Below, piece after piece: positions 54,260 to 64,000 of a stretch of DNA of 64,000 nucleotides. Each line of letters begins with the position of its first letter. The stretch's first letter is position 1. Both the position numbers and the translations under genes were made by a program. Source of the DNA: Simmondsia chinensis. Taxonomy: Eukaryota; Streptophyta; Magnoliopsida; Caryophyllales; Simmondsiaceae. The stretch spans positions 11,916,501 to 11,980,500 of the forward strand of contig JAGTTD010000008.1 of assembly GCA_018398585.1 (NCBI GenBank), in the 5' to 3' direction. The notes under the pieces were generated by a model. It searched no databases. It saw only the letters and a list, made by a program, of their open reading frames with translations, and had not been told where the DNA came from.

Positions 54260-54286
54260 TTAGTAGTAATAATTAGTCAATTCAAG

Positions 54287-54563
54287 TGTATTGGGAATAT
54301 GAGCTAGTGTTGATTAGTATTGAAATTAGATATTTCAGAAGAAATATTAGTTAGTTAAGGTAGTTAGCATCTTAGATATTTTTGAATAGATATTTTGTGT
54401 GCCTTTGCCACCATATGCATAGTACAAGTAAGCTTGATCATTCCTAGAATATTCATCCACAAAATTGTCAAATGTTCTCTTTCTCATCTATTTCTCAATT
54501 CTTCTCAACCCAAACTCTCTTTCTCTTCATGGTTATGATTCAAGATCACCTTGAATCATAACA
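54287..54563 (+). repeat. LTR S1, partial or solo
   Basis: The right end CTTGAATCATAACA after GGTTATGATTCAAG and a CT-rich stretch matches the right end of H (60190-60248). The left end is uncertain (TGTATTGGG at 54287 is one candidate). I cannot find a target duplication. Lies between the CACTA remnant and H. Confidence 0.55.
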
Positions 54564-54569
54564 TACTAT

Positions 54570-54574
54570 CACAA
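54570..54574 (+). repeat. Target-site duplication CACAA, left of H
   Basis: Repeated exactly at 60249-60253. Confidence 0.75.
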
Positions 54575-54800
54575 TTGTGATATGTAGGATTAAGTACTAA
54601 TAATTCATTGTTAGTAATTAGTATAAGTCATTAGTCTTTAGTTGAAGCCATGTACAGTAGTTAAGTGTTGGAGGGAATGTTGGTTACGAGTGTTAGTTAA
54701 TGTTAGTTAAGGCTTGAGTTAGGCAGTTAGGGGTTATGTCTAGGTGAAGTTAATTTAGTCAGATATTTTCCTTATGCTTGAATTAGTACAAATAGTTCAT
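54575..54800 (+). repeat. Solo LTR H, left half
   Basis: Starts TTGTGATATGTAGG (one T before the usual TG) after CACAA. Broken at 54800 by element G. Continues at 60097. No primer site or gag follows its right end, so it is a solo LTR left by recombination between two LTRs. Confidence 0.75.
54796..54800 (+). repeat. Target-site duplication TTCAT, left of G
   Basis: TTCAT precedes TGTCATAG and is repeated at 60092-60096. Confidence 0.95.
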
Positions 54801-55122
54801 TGTCATAGCCCGAAGGTGTTTTTGAGTGGTTCAAATGGTTTTAGCAGGAAAGTTAGTTAAGCTAGTGATCTTGGCGGTTAGTTTGGTCTATTTTGGTGGC
54901 TGGTTGAGTTGGTGCTTATGTTTGTAATTGTTTAGATTCATTGTTTGAAGCTTATGTCTTGTCAAGAGTATAAATAATGATGTTCTTGCAAGATTCATAT
55001 TCATGGAATGAAATACACATCTCTTTGATATATTCTTTATCTTCCCATCTCCCTTTATTTCTCTTCTCATCCAACTTCTTTCTCACCCAGGCTATAGCCA
55101 AGATTGTACTTGAACTATAACA
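54801..55122 (+). repeat. 5' LTR of element G
   Basis: Starts TGTCATAGCCCGAAGG and ends GAACTATAACA. Longer than its partner by sequence around GATCTTGGCGGTTAGTTTGG. CT-rich last third. Confidence 0.96.
54969..54976 (+). promoter_or_regulatory. TATA box in 5' LTR of element G
   Basis: TATAAATA upstream of the CT-rich leader, same relative position as in elements A and C/D. Promoter role inferred from position. Confidence 0.6.
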
Positions 55123-55133
55123 TCAGAGCCTTG
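55122..55133 (+). other. Damaged primer-binding site of element G
   Basis: The LTR end CATAACA-type sequence runs straight into TCAGAGCC. The first part of the site (TTGGTA) is missing, leaving only the TCAGAGCC half, so the copy could no longer prime normally. Confidence 0.75.
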
Positions 55134-55256
55134 CGTTCTTAATTGATTGAATTCAAATTGAGTTCAATTAGATCAAATTGGAAGAATCTTAGTCTTGGTT
55201 GTACCAAATTTTAAGCTTACAGCTGAAATCTGGCTAGACACAGGCGATCCTCTCAT

Positions 55257-56300
55257 ATGGCTGGTGGACCTACAACTCGTGCCAATGCTGCTCAAAATGC
55301 AGCAGCTAATGCAGCCAAAAATGAACCTACATATGCTACAACTGTTACTGGTGCTGATGGTGGAGTCAATCAGAATGATCGTTTCGATTAGATGATGCCT
55401 ATGACGCAAAACTTAATGAATACTATGCGTCAGGACATGGAGCAGCGGTTTGAGACTCAGTCTCAACACATTTCTCAGTAATTATAGCCGTAGATGTCTA
55501 ATTTCTAGTAGAACATTGAGAGACAGCAACAGCCTCCTGGTACAAGCATATTCCAGACAGATAGCCATCAAGTAAGGCCTCCAAATCCGAGGCCAGTACC
55601 TGTTGATAGTAGTGAAGGCACTTCTAGCTCGGGGAGCAGTAATTTCTGACAACCTCGGGTACATTTGGAGCCTTTTAATGGTACATTGCCTCAATCTTGG
55701 GCAAGAAAGTGTGAAAGATACTTTTCTTTTTAATAATATTGAAGAACATGAGAAAGTTGAACTAGTTGTAGTTTACTTGTGTGGGGAGCTGGAGGTTTGG
55801 TATTACAGTTTAATGAGGAGCAATCCTGCAATATCTTGGACTAAATTTGCAAATGAATTGTGTGATCGATATGGTGATGAAGATATGAGTGAGGTAGTGG
55901 ATAATTTCAACAAAGTGACTCAGGTTTCATCAGTGAAGGATTGTATGACACGCTTTGAGGGACTGAGAGCTAGAATGCTCAGTGCTTATCCAGATGCTCC
56001 TGAGGCTTATTATGTTTCCAGTTTTTTAAGTGGACTCAAGCCTAAGATCAAGCACATGGTGAAGGCTTTCGAACTAGGAACACTGCCCCAAGCTTACTCT
56101 AAGGCTAGAAAGGTGGAGGGTACCGTGATGAATTCTACTGATTCTTCCAAAGGAAAGGCTACTGGAACTCTTAATTCCTCATCAAGGCCTTTTGAAACTT
56201 CCAATAGAGGGAGCAGTAATGAAGAAAGAAAGCCTCTGAAGCTATGCTATAAGTGCAATTAGAGATATTTATTTGGGCATAAGTGTGATCCCAGGTTCCT
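55257..56300 (+). pseudogene. gag: Gag of element G
   Basis: Starts MAGGPTTRANAAQN. Ala-rich N terminus, then Met/Gln-rich MMPMTQNLMNTMRQDMEQRF, likely helical, with stops at about 55389 and 55479-55516. Core: LEPFNGTLPQSWARKCERYF with a frameshift near 55725, then YCLMRSNPAISW-like code, LCDRYGDEDMSEVVDNF, YVSSFLSGLKPKIKHMVKAF. Knuckle LCYKCN.RYLFGHKCDPRF at 56240-56300, with a stop in place of Gln after CN. Confidence 0.93.
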
Positions 56301-59300
56301 TGTGGTAGCTTCTAGTGTTGAGGCTGCTGAGGATGAGGAAACAAGTGTTGATATGGAGGCTGTGGAAAACACTAAGGGACAGGAAGGAGAGTCTGAAGAG
56401 GGGAATAGTGTAGAGATCACAATGAAGGCCTTAACTAGAAATGGTACTCACAACACCATCAGGATTAAAGGAAGAGCGGGACAAAGGGAATTATTGATAC
56501 TCATAGATAGTGGTAGTACACGTAGCTTCGTGGATCCTTAAGTGGTTAGAGCTTTGGGGCAAGAGTTGATTAAACCAATCCTTTGTCTTTCACCGTAGCT
56601 GGTGGCAATTCTATCTTGACTCATACAATTTGTAAGGGGTTTAGCTGGAAGATGCAAGGGCATAAGTTTGAATACGATTTTACAGTGTTGAGATTGGGCC
56701 GCTGTGGCATGGTATTGGGGGTCGATTGGATAAGAACTTTTAGCCCAATTCTCTTTGATTTTGCTCAACTTGTTGTGTCTTTTGAGATGAATGGAGAACA
56801 GATTCAATTGAAGGGCATTGTTGATGGAAGGTCAAGGCCTAAAAAAGTTGCTCAAGAAAGGGGCATATCAGTGGGTGGGACAATTTTACTCCATCACAGC
56901 TGCTGCTAAGGTTCCATAGGAGGATTTTGATTTTGTTCTAGACTCTCTGCTGCAAGAATACAATGACATATTTGAGCAGCCTGTAGTGTTACCTCCTAGA
57001 AGGAGTTTTGATCATATTATTCTTTTGAAAGAAGGATATAATCTGGTAAACTTGCGACCATACAAGTATCCTCACTCCTAGAAGAATGAGATAGAAAAAC
57101 AGGTGGAGGAGTTGCTTCAAACAAAGTTCATAAGAAACAGCCATAGTCCGTTTGCCTCTCTTGTAATCTCGGTAAAGAAAAAGGATGGATCTCCAGAATG
57201 TGCATTGACTACCGACAACTCAATGCAATGACAGTTAAGGATAAGTTTCCTACACCTATCATTGAGGATCTTTTGGATGAACTTCATGATTCTTAGTATT
57301 ACTCCAAGTTGGACTTGAGGTAAGGGTACCACCAGATTCGAGTTAAAGAGCAGGACATTCATAAGACAGCTTTTAGAACTCACCATGGTCACTATGAGTT
57401 TGTTGTGATGTCCTTTGGTCTGTCCAATGCTCTTGCTACATTCCAAGCTTTGATGAACGTAGTATTCATGCCTTACTTGAGGATTTTTGTGCTAGTGCTC
57501 TTTGACGATATTCTTGTTTATAGCCATACATTGCAGGAGCACTTGACTTATTTGGAGAAGGTATTCCAAGTCATGAGAGAGCACAAACTATTTGCCAAAT
57601 TAACGAAGTGTACTTTTACCAAGAATCAAGTGGAGTATTTAGGTCATATCGTCACTGGTAAAGGGATTACAATAGACCCAAACAAGATCAAGGCCATGGA
57701 AGATTGGCTTGAGCCAAAATTAGTTAAATAATTGAGAGGATTCTTGGGTTTAACTGGTTATGATCGAAGGTTCATAGTTGGATATGCGTTGATAGCTCAA
57801 TCTTTGACATATTTGCTGAAGGAGGACTCTTTCCTTTGGACTGATTCAGCGAGAAAAGCTTCCAATAAACTCAAGAAGTCCATGGTTTTAGCCCCAGTCC
57901 TTGTGATATCAAATTTCGATCTTCCCTTTGTATTGGAAATCGATGCAAGCAGCAGTGGAATTGGAGCAATTCTCTCACAAAATGGAAGGCCATTGGCCTA
58001 TGTTAATCAAGCTTTGTGTCCCAAGAACCAGAAGCTGTCAATTTATGAAAAGGAATACATGGCAATTCTTCCAGCAGTGTAAAAGTGGATAAATTACTTA
58101 GAAGGGCACCATTTTGTGATTAAAACTGATCATCAAAGCCTCATGTATATGCTTAAACAACAAATCTCTACCAAAGTGCAGAGGAAAGGTCTTATTAAGA
58201 TGCTTGGGTTGGACTACACTATTAAGTCTAGGAAAGGGGCAGAAAATCCAGTGGCAGATGCTTTATCCAGGAGGCAAGAGTAGGATATAGGGGAAGCTAC
58301 TCGTGCTGCTGTGACTTTAGTGGTCCCTTTGTGGATGAAGGAAGTTATTAAGTCATATGAGAATGATGAGTATGCTCAAAAGTATCTTATTTCCAGTTGT
58401 ATTCAACCTGAGAATGCAGAGAAGGATGAAGAGGTAACTGTTAAGCAAGGCATGTGAGAGTTAAAGGAAAGATTTACATTGGCACTGGCACAGGACTCAA
58501 AAACTAGATATTGGATGGCACTCAAAAGCTACCCATTCTTCTTAGGGAGGACATTCAGGCAGGGATGGCACTTACTCTAATGTCCAACAATACTTCTATT
58601 GGCCTTGTATGAAGAAGGAAGTGCAAGAATATGTCTTGCAGTGTGAGGTTTTTCCAGCAGATCAAGGTAGAGCATACGCCTTACACGGGATTGTTACAAC
58701 CTTTAGCTATTCCAAAAGGGCTTTGGACCCATATTAGCATGGATGTCATTAAACGATTGCCAAAATCCAAGGGTAAGGAGATAATTTGGGTGATTGTGGA
58801 TCGATTCACCAAGTTTGGGCATTTCATTGCTCTCTCTCATCCCATTTCAGCAGAGAAGTTAGCAAGGCTCTTCTTGGATCATGTTTATAAGTTACATGGA
58901 CTTTCTCAATCGATAGTTTCTGATCGAGACTGTTGTTTACTTGTAACTTTTGGAGTGAATTTTTCTCATTACTAGAGACCACCTTGTCCCAAAGCTCCTC
59001 TTGTCATCTCCAATCAGATGGGCAAACAGAAAGGGTAAATCAGTGTATAGAACAGTATTTGCGGGGAATGACTTTTTTGCATTATAAGGGGTGGAATAGG
59101 TGGTTGACACTTGCAGAGTATTGGTACAATACTCATTCTCATGCTTCCTTGGTCACTTCTCTATTTAAGGCCTCATATGGGTATGATCCTCCATCACCTT
59201 TGGTGTGTCAAGGACTGACTTCTCAAGTGGATGCTGTCAATGGACTTCTAAATCACAGAAAACAATTAGTTCATCAGCTTAAAGATAATCTCCAAGTTGC

Positions 59301-59795
59301 AGAACCTCAAATGAAGTATTATGCTAACAAGGGGAGAGTCAAAAAAAGTTTTACAGTTGGCGATTTGGTGTACTTGAAGTTATAGCCCTACAGGCAGAAC
59401 TCAGTTGCAATGCGTAAGAATGTTATGTGCCAGGTACTTTGGACCTTACAAGGTCTTGGAAAAGATTGGTAGAGTGGCTTATAAGCTTGAGCTTCCTCCG
59501 GATAGTCGAGTACATCTTGTGTTCCACATTTCTCTGCTCAAGAAACATGTGGCTAAGGGGGCAGTTTGTGCAACAGAACTATTGTTAGCTTCAGTCCAAG
59601 GTGTTGTCCCGTAAGAACCAGTGGCTGTTCTGGGTAAAAGGATCGTGCAGCAGCAAGGCATGGATGTGGATTAAGTCTTGATTCAGTGGGCTAATTTAGG
59701 CAAGGAGAATGTGCCTTGGAAGAATTTGTGGTTCTTGAAGTCTCAATTTCCTTTCTTCCATTCTTAAGACAAGAATGAGTTTCAGGGGAGGGAAA
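56301..59795 (+). pseudogene. pol: Protease, RT, RNase H, integrase of element G
   Basis: Protease: LLILIDSGSTRSFVDP at 56490-56537, stop, then [33 protein letters not shown] code with a one-base loss at about 57190, LDLR then stop, YHQIRV, FGLSNALATFQALMN, catalytic LFDDILVYS at 57498-57522. RNase H: LEIDASSSGIGAILSQ, LSIYEKEYMAILPAV, stop at 58080, TDHQSL. Integrase: HSGRDGT-like finger, [80 protein letters not shown], chromodomain-like IQWANLGKENVPWKN. About ten stops or shifts. Purine tract at 59785-59795. Confidence 0.94.
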
Positions 59796-60091
59796 TGTCA
59801 TAGCCCGAAGGTGTTTTTGAGTGGTTCAATTGGTTTCAGTGGGAAAGTTAGTTGAGCTGGCGAGGGGGCTGATTGAGTCGGTGCTTATGTTAGTAATTGT
59901 CTAGATTCATTGTTTGAAGCTAATATGTTCTAAAGAGTATAAATAACGATGTTCTTTTATGATTCATATTCATGGAATGAAATACATTTCTCTTTGAGAT
60001 ATTCTCTATCTTCTCATCTCTCTTCACTTCTATTCTCATCCAACTTCTTTATCACCTAGGTTATAACCAAGATTCTACTTGGACTATAACA
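59796..60091 (+). repeat. 3' LTR of element G
   Basis: Starts TGTCATAGCCCGAAGG and ends GGACTATAACA. 296 bp. Confidence 0.96.
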
Positions 60092-60096
60092 TTCAT
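60092..60096 (+). repeat. Target-site duplication TTCAT, right of G
   Basis: Exact copy of 54796-54800. Confidence 0.95.
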
Positions 60097-60248
60097 CAAT
60101 TGTAATCTTCAATTATGGAATGGTATTCATCTCAATTCTCTTTCTCAACCCTAATTCTCTGTACTTTTCATCTCTTTCTTCTACTTCTCATCTCAATTTC
60201 TAGCTGCGTCCTAGATTATGATTCAAGAATTGATCTTGCATCATAACA
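60097..60248 (+). repeat. Solo LTR H, right half
   Basis: CT-rich stretch (CTCTTTCTTCTACTTCTCATC) ending GATCTTGCATCATAACA, followed by CACAA (60249-60253), the duplicate of 54570-54574. Confidence 0.75.
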
Positions 60249-60253
60249 CACAA

Positions 60254-60596
60254 GCACTAGTAGCAATAGGGTCAATATTTAGCAGTTGGACATTATTAAC
60301 GAATGTGCAAGAGAATTCATTGAGGTGAATCAATGAATGCCTTACAAACACTATCCCAAATCCATGAATGTGTAAAGACATAAAGATAAGCCAATTAACC
60401 CATACAAATATAAAAATCAACAGCATCACCAGCCAAGAAGAAACCTAATTTGTCAAGATCATATAGCATAATACTTCAGGTAAGAAGAGCAGAATATATA
60501 TACTGGTAGCTGGATTACATCCAGATAACCCATAGGCCCATAAAAAGGGATGCCCCGACATAAGACTAAATACTCACCCCCACGATTTCATTATCC
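60254..60596. other. Spacer, no feature seen
   Basis: No retroelement motif. Begins GCACTAGTAGC, which I tested as a CACTA end and rejected. An open minus frame at 60241-60429 has no recognisable domain. Confidence 0.4.
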
Positions 60597-60809
60597 TTCG
60601 CCAAAAAATGTAGGGACCGGGGAAGAAAGCAAGGTACGAAAAAAGGTGGTTGTAACAAATGCACCTCCATGTGTTCGCCAAAGGAAGATCGATACCCATT
60701 GAAGATAAGCACATTGTTTGTTGGACAACGAAAGCAGTTCATGGATTGATCTTTGACCAAATTCGCCCGTGAGAATAGTTGGCGACAAAATTGAGAAACT
60801 GCATGACAT
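60597..60809 (-). other. Unidentified exon-like stretch
   Basis: On the minus strand an open stretch runs from a possible acceptor (TGATGTCATGCAG) at about 60800 to a possible donor GGGGTGAGTATTT at about 60577. Two overlapping frames are open: one with ILTGEFGQRSIHELLSLSNK, the other with LVKDQSMNCFRCPTNN. Base composition is more even than in the AT-rich flanks. I do not recognise the protein. It could be a captured host exon, a leftover of the CACTA element or chance. Confidence 0.3.
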
Positions 60810-61206
60810 CAGTTTAAGGCCTTAACAGATAACCACGAGAATATTACAGACAAAATATCTGCCGAAAACATTTTCGTCCTAAAACATTGCAAACAAGGGA
60901 AAGGAAAGTAAGCGAAAGATTATCAAAAGTAGTTTTTATAAAGGAAAGAAAAAAAAAAGTAACCTGAAACATTACAAGTAAAAATTGAAAGTGAAAGAGA
61001 TATCACCACCTTAAGATAATATTTATAAAATAAAAAGTGGAAGAGAAAAACATGCAAATCAAAAGATAAATAATCATACACCAAAAGGGGTATTTATGGA
61101 AAAAAGAGGGAACAATAATAGGTTAACACTTTCCAAACAAAAGAACAAAATTTGTTTGAAAAGTGGGGGGCTAATATATTTGTAATTCAGAAAAACAACT
61201 AAACAT
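60810..61206. other. A-rich spacer, no gene seen
   Basis: Strongly A-rich on the plus strand. Close to the minisatellite it contains AAAAGTGGGGGGCTAATAT, similar to purine-rich phrases found before arrays in plant LTR elements, which suggests that the array belongs to an LTR element whose ends I cannot find. Confidence 0.4.
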
Positions 61207-62115
61207 TAGCGCAATTCGCCTAGTAAGGGTAAAAAACGACATTATTCGCCCACTAGAGGTGAAAATCAACACAAATTCGCCCAGTAGGGGTAAAATCAAT
61301 GCTATTGGCCCAGCAAAGGTGAAAATCAGCGTTATTCGCCTACTAGGGATGAAAATCAACACAATTCATCCATTAGGGGTAAAAAAACGACATTATTCGC
61401 CCTGTAGGGGGGGAGACTCAATGCTACTCACCCAGCAGGAACAAAAACCACATTATTCGCCCTATAGAAGTGAAAATCAACATAATTTGCCTAGTAGGAG
61501 TAAAATAAACACTAGGGTAAAAATTAACATCATTCATCCATTAGAGGTGAAAATCAACATTATTCACCCAGTAGGGGTAATAATTAACACTATTCGCTTA
61601 GTATGAGCAAAAACCACATTATTCGCCCACCCGAGGTGAAAATAAATGCAATTCATTCAGTAGGGGTAAAATTAACGCTATTCACCCAGTAGGGATAAAA
61701 CATAACATTATTCACCTTGTAGAGGTAAACAATAACACTATTCGCCCAGTAGAGATGAAAATCAATACTATTCGCCCACTAGGGGGTAAAGAATAACGTT
61801 ATTCGCCCAGTAGAGGTGAGAATCAACACTATTCGCCAAGCAGGAAAGAAAACCACATTATTTGCCCACTAGAGGTGAAAATCAACACAATTCGCATGGT
61901 AGGAGTAAAATCAATACTAGGGGTAAACAATAACATTATTTGCCAAGTAGAGGTGTAAACCAACATTATTCGCCCAGTAGGAGTAAAAATCAACACAATT
62001 CGTCCAGCAGGGGTAAAAAACAACATTATTTGCCTAATAGAGGTAAAAACCCGCACAATTCGCCCAATAGGGGTAGAAATCAACGTTGTTCACCCGGTAA
62101 GGGGGAAAAAATGCA
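61207..62115 (+). repeat. About 30-bp minisatellite, about 30 copies
   Basis: The unit is ATTCGCCCAGTAGGGGT followed by AAAAATCAACATT or a variant. ATTCGCC landmarks fall at 61213, 61244, 61275, 61304, 61334, 61364 and 61395, spacing 29-31, and continue to about 62115. Copies vary mainly in the A-run and in CAGTAGGGG against CACTAGAGG. Open frames across it (61259-61606 plus, 61171-61362 and 61829-62083 minus) are by-products of the 30-base period. Confidence 0.97.
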
Positions 62116-62245
62116 ATTCACCCATATAATGACAAACCGTGTAAACTTATCCATCACTTCTTTTAAGACACATTTGAAACTTCATTTGTGAGAAAAAGAA
62201 AAGGACACTTATCTAAAAACAAAGAAAATCATCCCACCACTATAT

Positions 62246-63784
62246 TTAAAAAAAAAAAAAAATTGAAAGAAGGATAAGGAAAGCCAAGGGATAGCGGGGA
62301 TCTCTATAATCTTTAAGTAGCCTGAGTTTAGCTTCTTCCCAAACACCTACTAAACATTGCAAACATCCATGGAAGAGCCGAGTGCTGTGATCCCCAAGAG
62401 AAATCCTGTTAATACAAGACATATGTCGGAAGAAGACCTCCTCATCCCAGCAAAAACGCAAATACTCAAGGTGAAGTCGGCTCTCTTCTAAGTGAAGGGT
62501 AGGAAACTCAGGGTCCTCATCTAAGGCCCTCTGACGTAGGGCCCAAGCATCACAAGCCACCTCAACCTTAGTTGAAATATGAATGAAATGTCGAGAATTC
62601 AGGGCCTTCAGCTCGCTGTTTAGCATCTTCAGCTTCTAAGTGAGTTGATACATAGGGTTGCCCTGAATGCTAGAGTCTCATATACTCCAAACAGGAGGAA
62701 GGAAGTCCTCATGATCCACCTAGAAGTTAAGTAACTTGAAAGGGATTTGCCAAGTATGACGTTCCCCAAGCCCTCTAATGATAATAGCACTATTATGCGA
62801 ATCAATATGGCGGGCAAGAACCACAGCAAAAGAAGCAGGGAAGTCACATCGGCAATCCGCACTGACGAGGCACCGGTCAAGACGCTTGAGGATCAATCTG
62901 TCACCCTCAGCGTCATCGGACCATGTGAAATGAAATCCAGAGTAAGACAGAGGTGTAAGCTGAGCCTAAGTGATGCACTCTTGAAAATCATCCGTATGTC
63001 CGACCAAACCCTCCTGGCCACTGCATCTATCAGAGGAACAAAGGATGGCGTTGAAATCCCCAAGCATGATCCAAGACTTGCCCAGAAGACAAGTCCCAAG
63101 ATCTTAAAGGTAGTCCCAGAGCTTTCGACGAAGACCTGGCTCGTTAAAGCCATAAACCAATGAAGCAAGAGAGCCCACAGCCCCAGACAAATAAGAGATA
63201 TGACATGCAATGAAATGATGACCTCGTCTATTAACAGCAGCTCTATAGACACCCGGGTCCCAAGCGAAAATAATACAACCCCAAAAGAGTAGACACCACT
63301 GTGGAAGAACTACCATCCATCAGTACATCAGGCAGTGATAGACGCCACATCGGATGGCTTGGTTTTATTCTTAACCAAGTCGACAATAGACAACCAATTG
63401 GAAGATATCCAATCGCGTGCAGCATGAGATGAATTTGGGTTGTTAAGGCCCCTAATGTTCGTACATCCAACCACTATGATGAAATAATCTATGTAACAAC
63501 ACGACCCTCATGTGGGAAGCCGCATGAGTAAGAGGCCCAACCCGAAGCTCAACCATGGGAGACTCAACATAGTGGAAAGTGGAGGCATCCCACAAACTCT
63601 CTAACTGGTTTGACATGTCGAGGCTCGACACACTGGCCTGCCGATTCGAAGTACAAATAATAGGTGAGGAGATCCCTAATAATGGCATCTTGAGCTTCAT
63701 CCACCTCTGGAGGGACTTCAGTGGATCCGAAACATAGGTGCCATGAAGTGATGAGATGGGCATGAGATAATTGATAGAAGTCAT
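62246..63784 (-). pseudogene. LINE (L1-type) fragment: endonuclease end and linker to RT
   Basis: Minus strand. Right part (63100-63310): CIIFAWDPGVYRAAVN, LASLVYGFNEPGLRRKLWDYL match the plant L1 endonuclease phrases (WDP..., VYGFN....R..LW..L), followed by a WIMLGDFN-like block in another frame near 63060. Left part (62246-62626): DEDPEFPTLHLEESRLHLEY, FCWDEEVFFRHMS, LGDHSTRLFHG match the pre-RT segment (EE...QKSR..W...GD.NT.FFH). Frames shift at least three times. The RT domain is absent: directly after the linker the sense strand runs into a T-tract (62248-62262 on plus as A). Confidence 0.8.
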
Positions 63785-63869
63785 ACGAGGGGGAGGAACA
63801 GAGCTAGCAACATAAAGGACGGTACGGGTGGCTAAAGAACCTATTGCAGCAATTAGTGGACGTGAGTCA

Positions 63870-64000
63870 TGTTACGCTCGGGCTTGAACCACGAACGTAA
63901 ACTAATATAAAATGCGGATAGATTGAGAATATGAGATGAGAAAGAATTGAAATTGAGATGAGAAAGTAGAGTTTTAGAGTTAGATGAGAGAAAGAAGGGA
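63870..64000 (-). repeat. Part of a gypsy-type LTR, runs off the window
   Basis: Plus-strand edge TGTTACGCTCGG. On the minus strand a CT-rich stretch (CTCTCATCTAACTCTAAAAC, TTTCTCATCTC) is followed by GAGCGTAACA, the same layout as the LTR 3' ends elsewhere in this window. It interrupts the LINE region. No primer site follows, so it is a 3' LTR or solo LTR. The other end is outside the window. Confidence 0.6.

Larger units (their letters stand above)
54801..60091 (+). mobile_element. Gypsy chromovirus-type element G, both LTRs
   Basis: 5291 bp, LTRs of 322 and 296 bp, gag, protease, RT, RNase H, integrase, chromodomain-like end, purine tract GGGGAGGGAAA and a perfect 5-bp target duplication. 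LTR starts TGTCATAGCCCG, so it is a separate family from A, C/D and B/E. The LTRs differ by a deletion of about 26 bases and many substitutions, so G looks older than A. Confidence 0.97.

Noticed and set aside
60254..60266. CACTA transposon end (CACTAGTAGC)
   Set aside because: The orientation and following bases do not fit a CACTA inverted end, and no partner TAGTG end with matching sequence is found on the other side.
61259..61606. Repetitive protein gene
   Set aside because: The frame is open only because the repeat period is about 30 bases. It shifts when units of 29 or 31 bases occur, and similar frames occur on the opposite strand.
61207..62115. CRISPR array
   Set aside because: The units are contiguous and all alike, with no unique spacers between constant repeats, and the genome is a plant genome. 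It is a minisatellite.
1..64000. Envelope-like gene in the gypsy elements (endogenous retrovirus type)
   Set aside because: In A, C and G the integrase/chromodomain end runs directly into the purine tract and LTR, leaving no room for an extra gene.

Overview
This is plant nuclear DNA, probably from an angiosperm. It is intergenic sequence built almost entirely from dead, nested retrotransposons. The signs are chromovirus-type Ty3/gypsy elements with primer-binding sites matching plant initiator tRNA-Met (TGGTATCAGAGC), plant Ty1/copia elements, a TAT/Athila-like element primed at a TTGGCATCGTCTG site, a CACTA (En/Spm) DNA transposon and a plant L1-type LINE. I see no intact host gene, no tRNA or rRNA gene and no CRISPR array. 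Almost every coding region carries stops, frameshifts or deletions, so nearly all are called pseudogenes.

Layout. 1-3064: 3' part of an old gypsy element, cut by the 5' LTR and gag of another (3065-4765). 5028-5302: PBS and LTR of a minus-strand element. 5599-11874: a minus-strand, apparently non-autonomous TAT-like element without recognisable genes. It carries five different tandem-repeat arrays, one of them split by a poly(A) retroposon. 12150-21135: a minus-strand copia element (K), split at 13500 by gypsy element A (13506-19254, both LTRs, target duplication GAATA). 21158-39160: a mosaic of at least five related gypsy copies (B1, B, C, D, E) joined by nesting, shared LTRs and illegitimate recombination. 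39162-49060: a plus-strand copia element (J) with an inverted repeat and a tandem array in its leader, split inside RNase H by a minus-strand, internally deleted copia element (I, 43944-48287). 49588-54259: remnants of a CACTA transposon, minus strand, with a transposase_24-like gene and a TNP2/TNPD-like gene lacking its catalytic core. 54287-60248: two related LTRs, the second (H, target duplication CACAA) split by gypsy element G (54801-60091, target duplication TTCAT). 60597-60809: an unidentified exon-like stretch. 61207-62115: a minisatellite of about 30 copies. 62246-63784: a LINE endonuclease-region fragment. 63870-end: part of another gypsy LTR.

The genes do not form a pathway. Each complete element would once have supplied Gag for particles, protease, reverse transcriptase/RNase H for cDNA, and integrase, in gypsy elements with a chromodomain-like tail. 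What the window mainly records is a relative time order: K before A, J before I, H before G, and B before C. It also shows the wearing-down of elements by deletion, LTR loss and recombination. I found no new host system. The best candidates for follow-up are the tandem arrays inside element T, the chimeric cluster at 21-39 kb, and the exon-like stretch at 60.6-60.8 kb.
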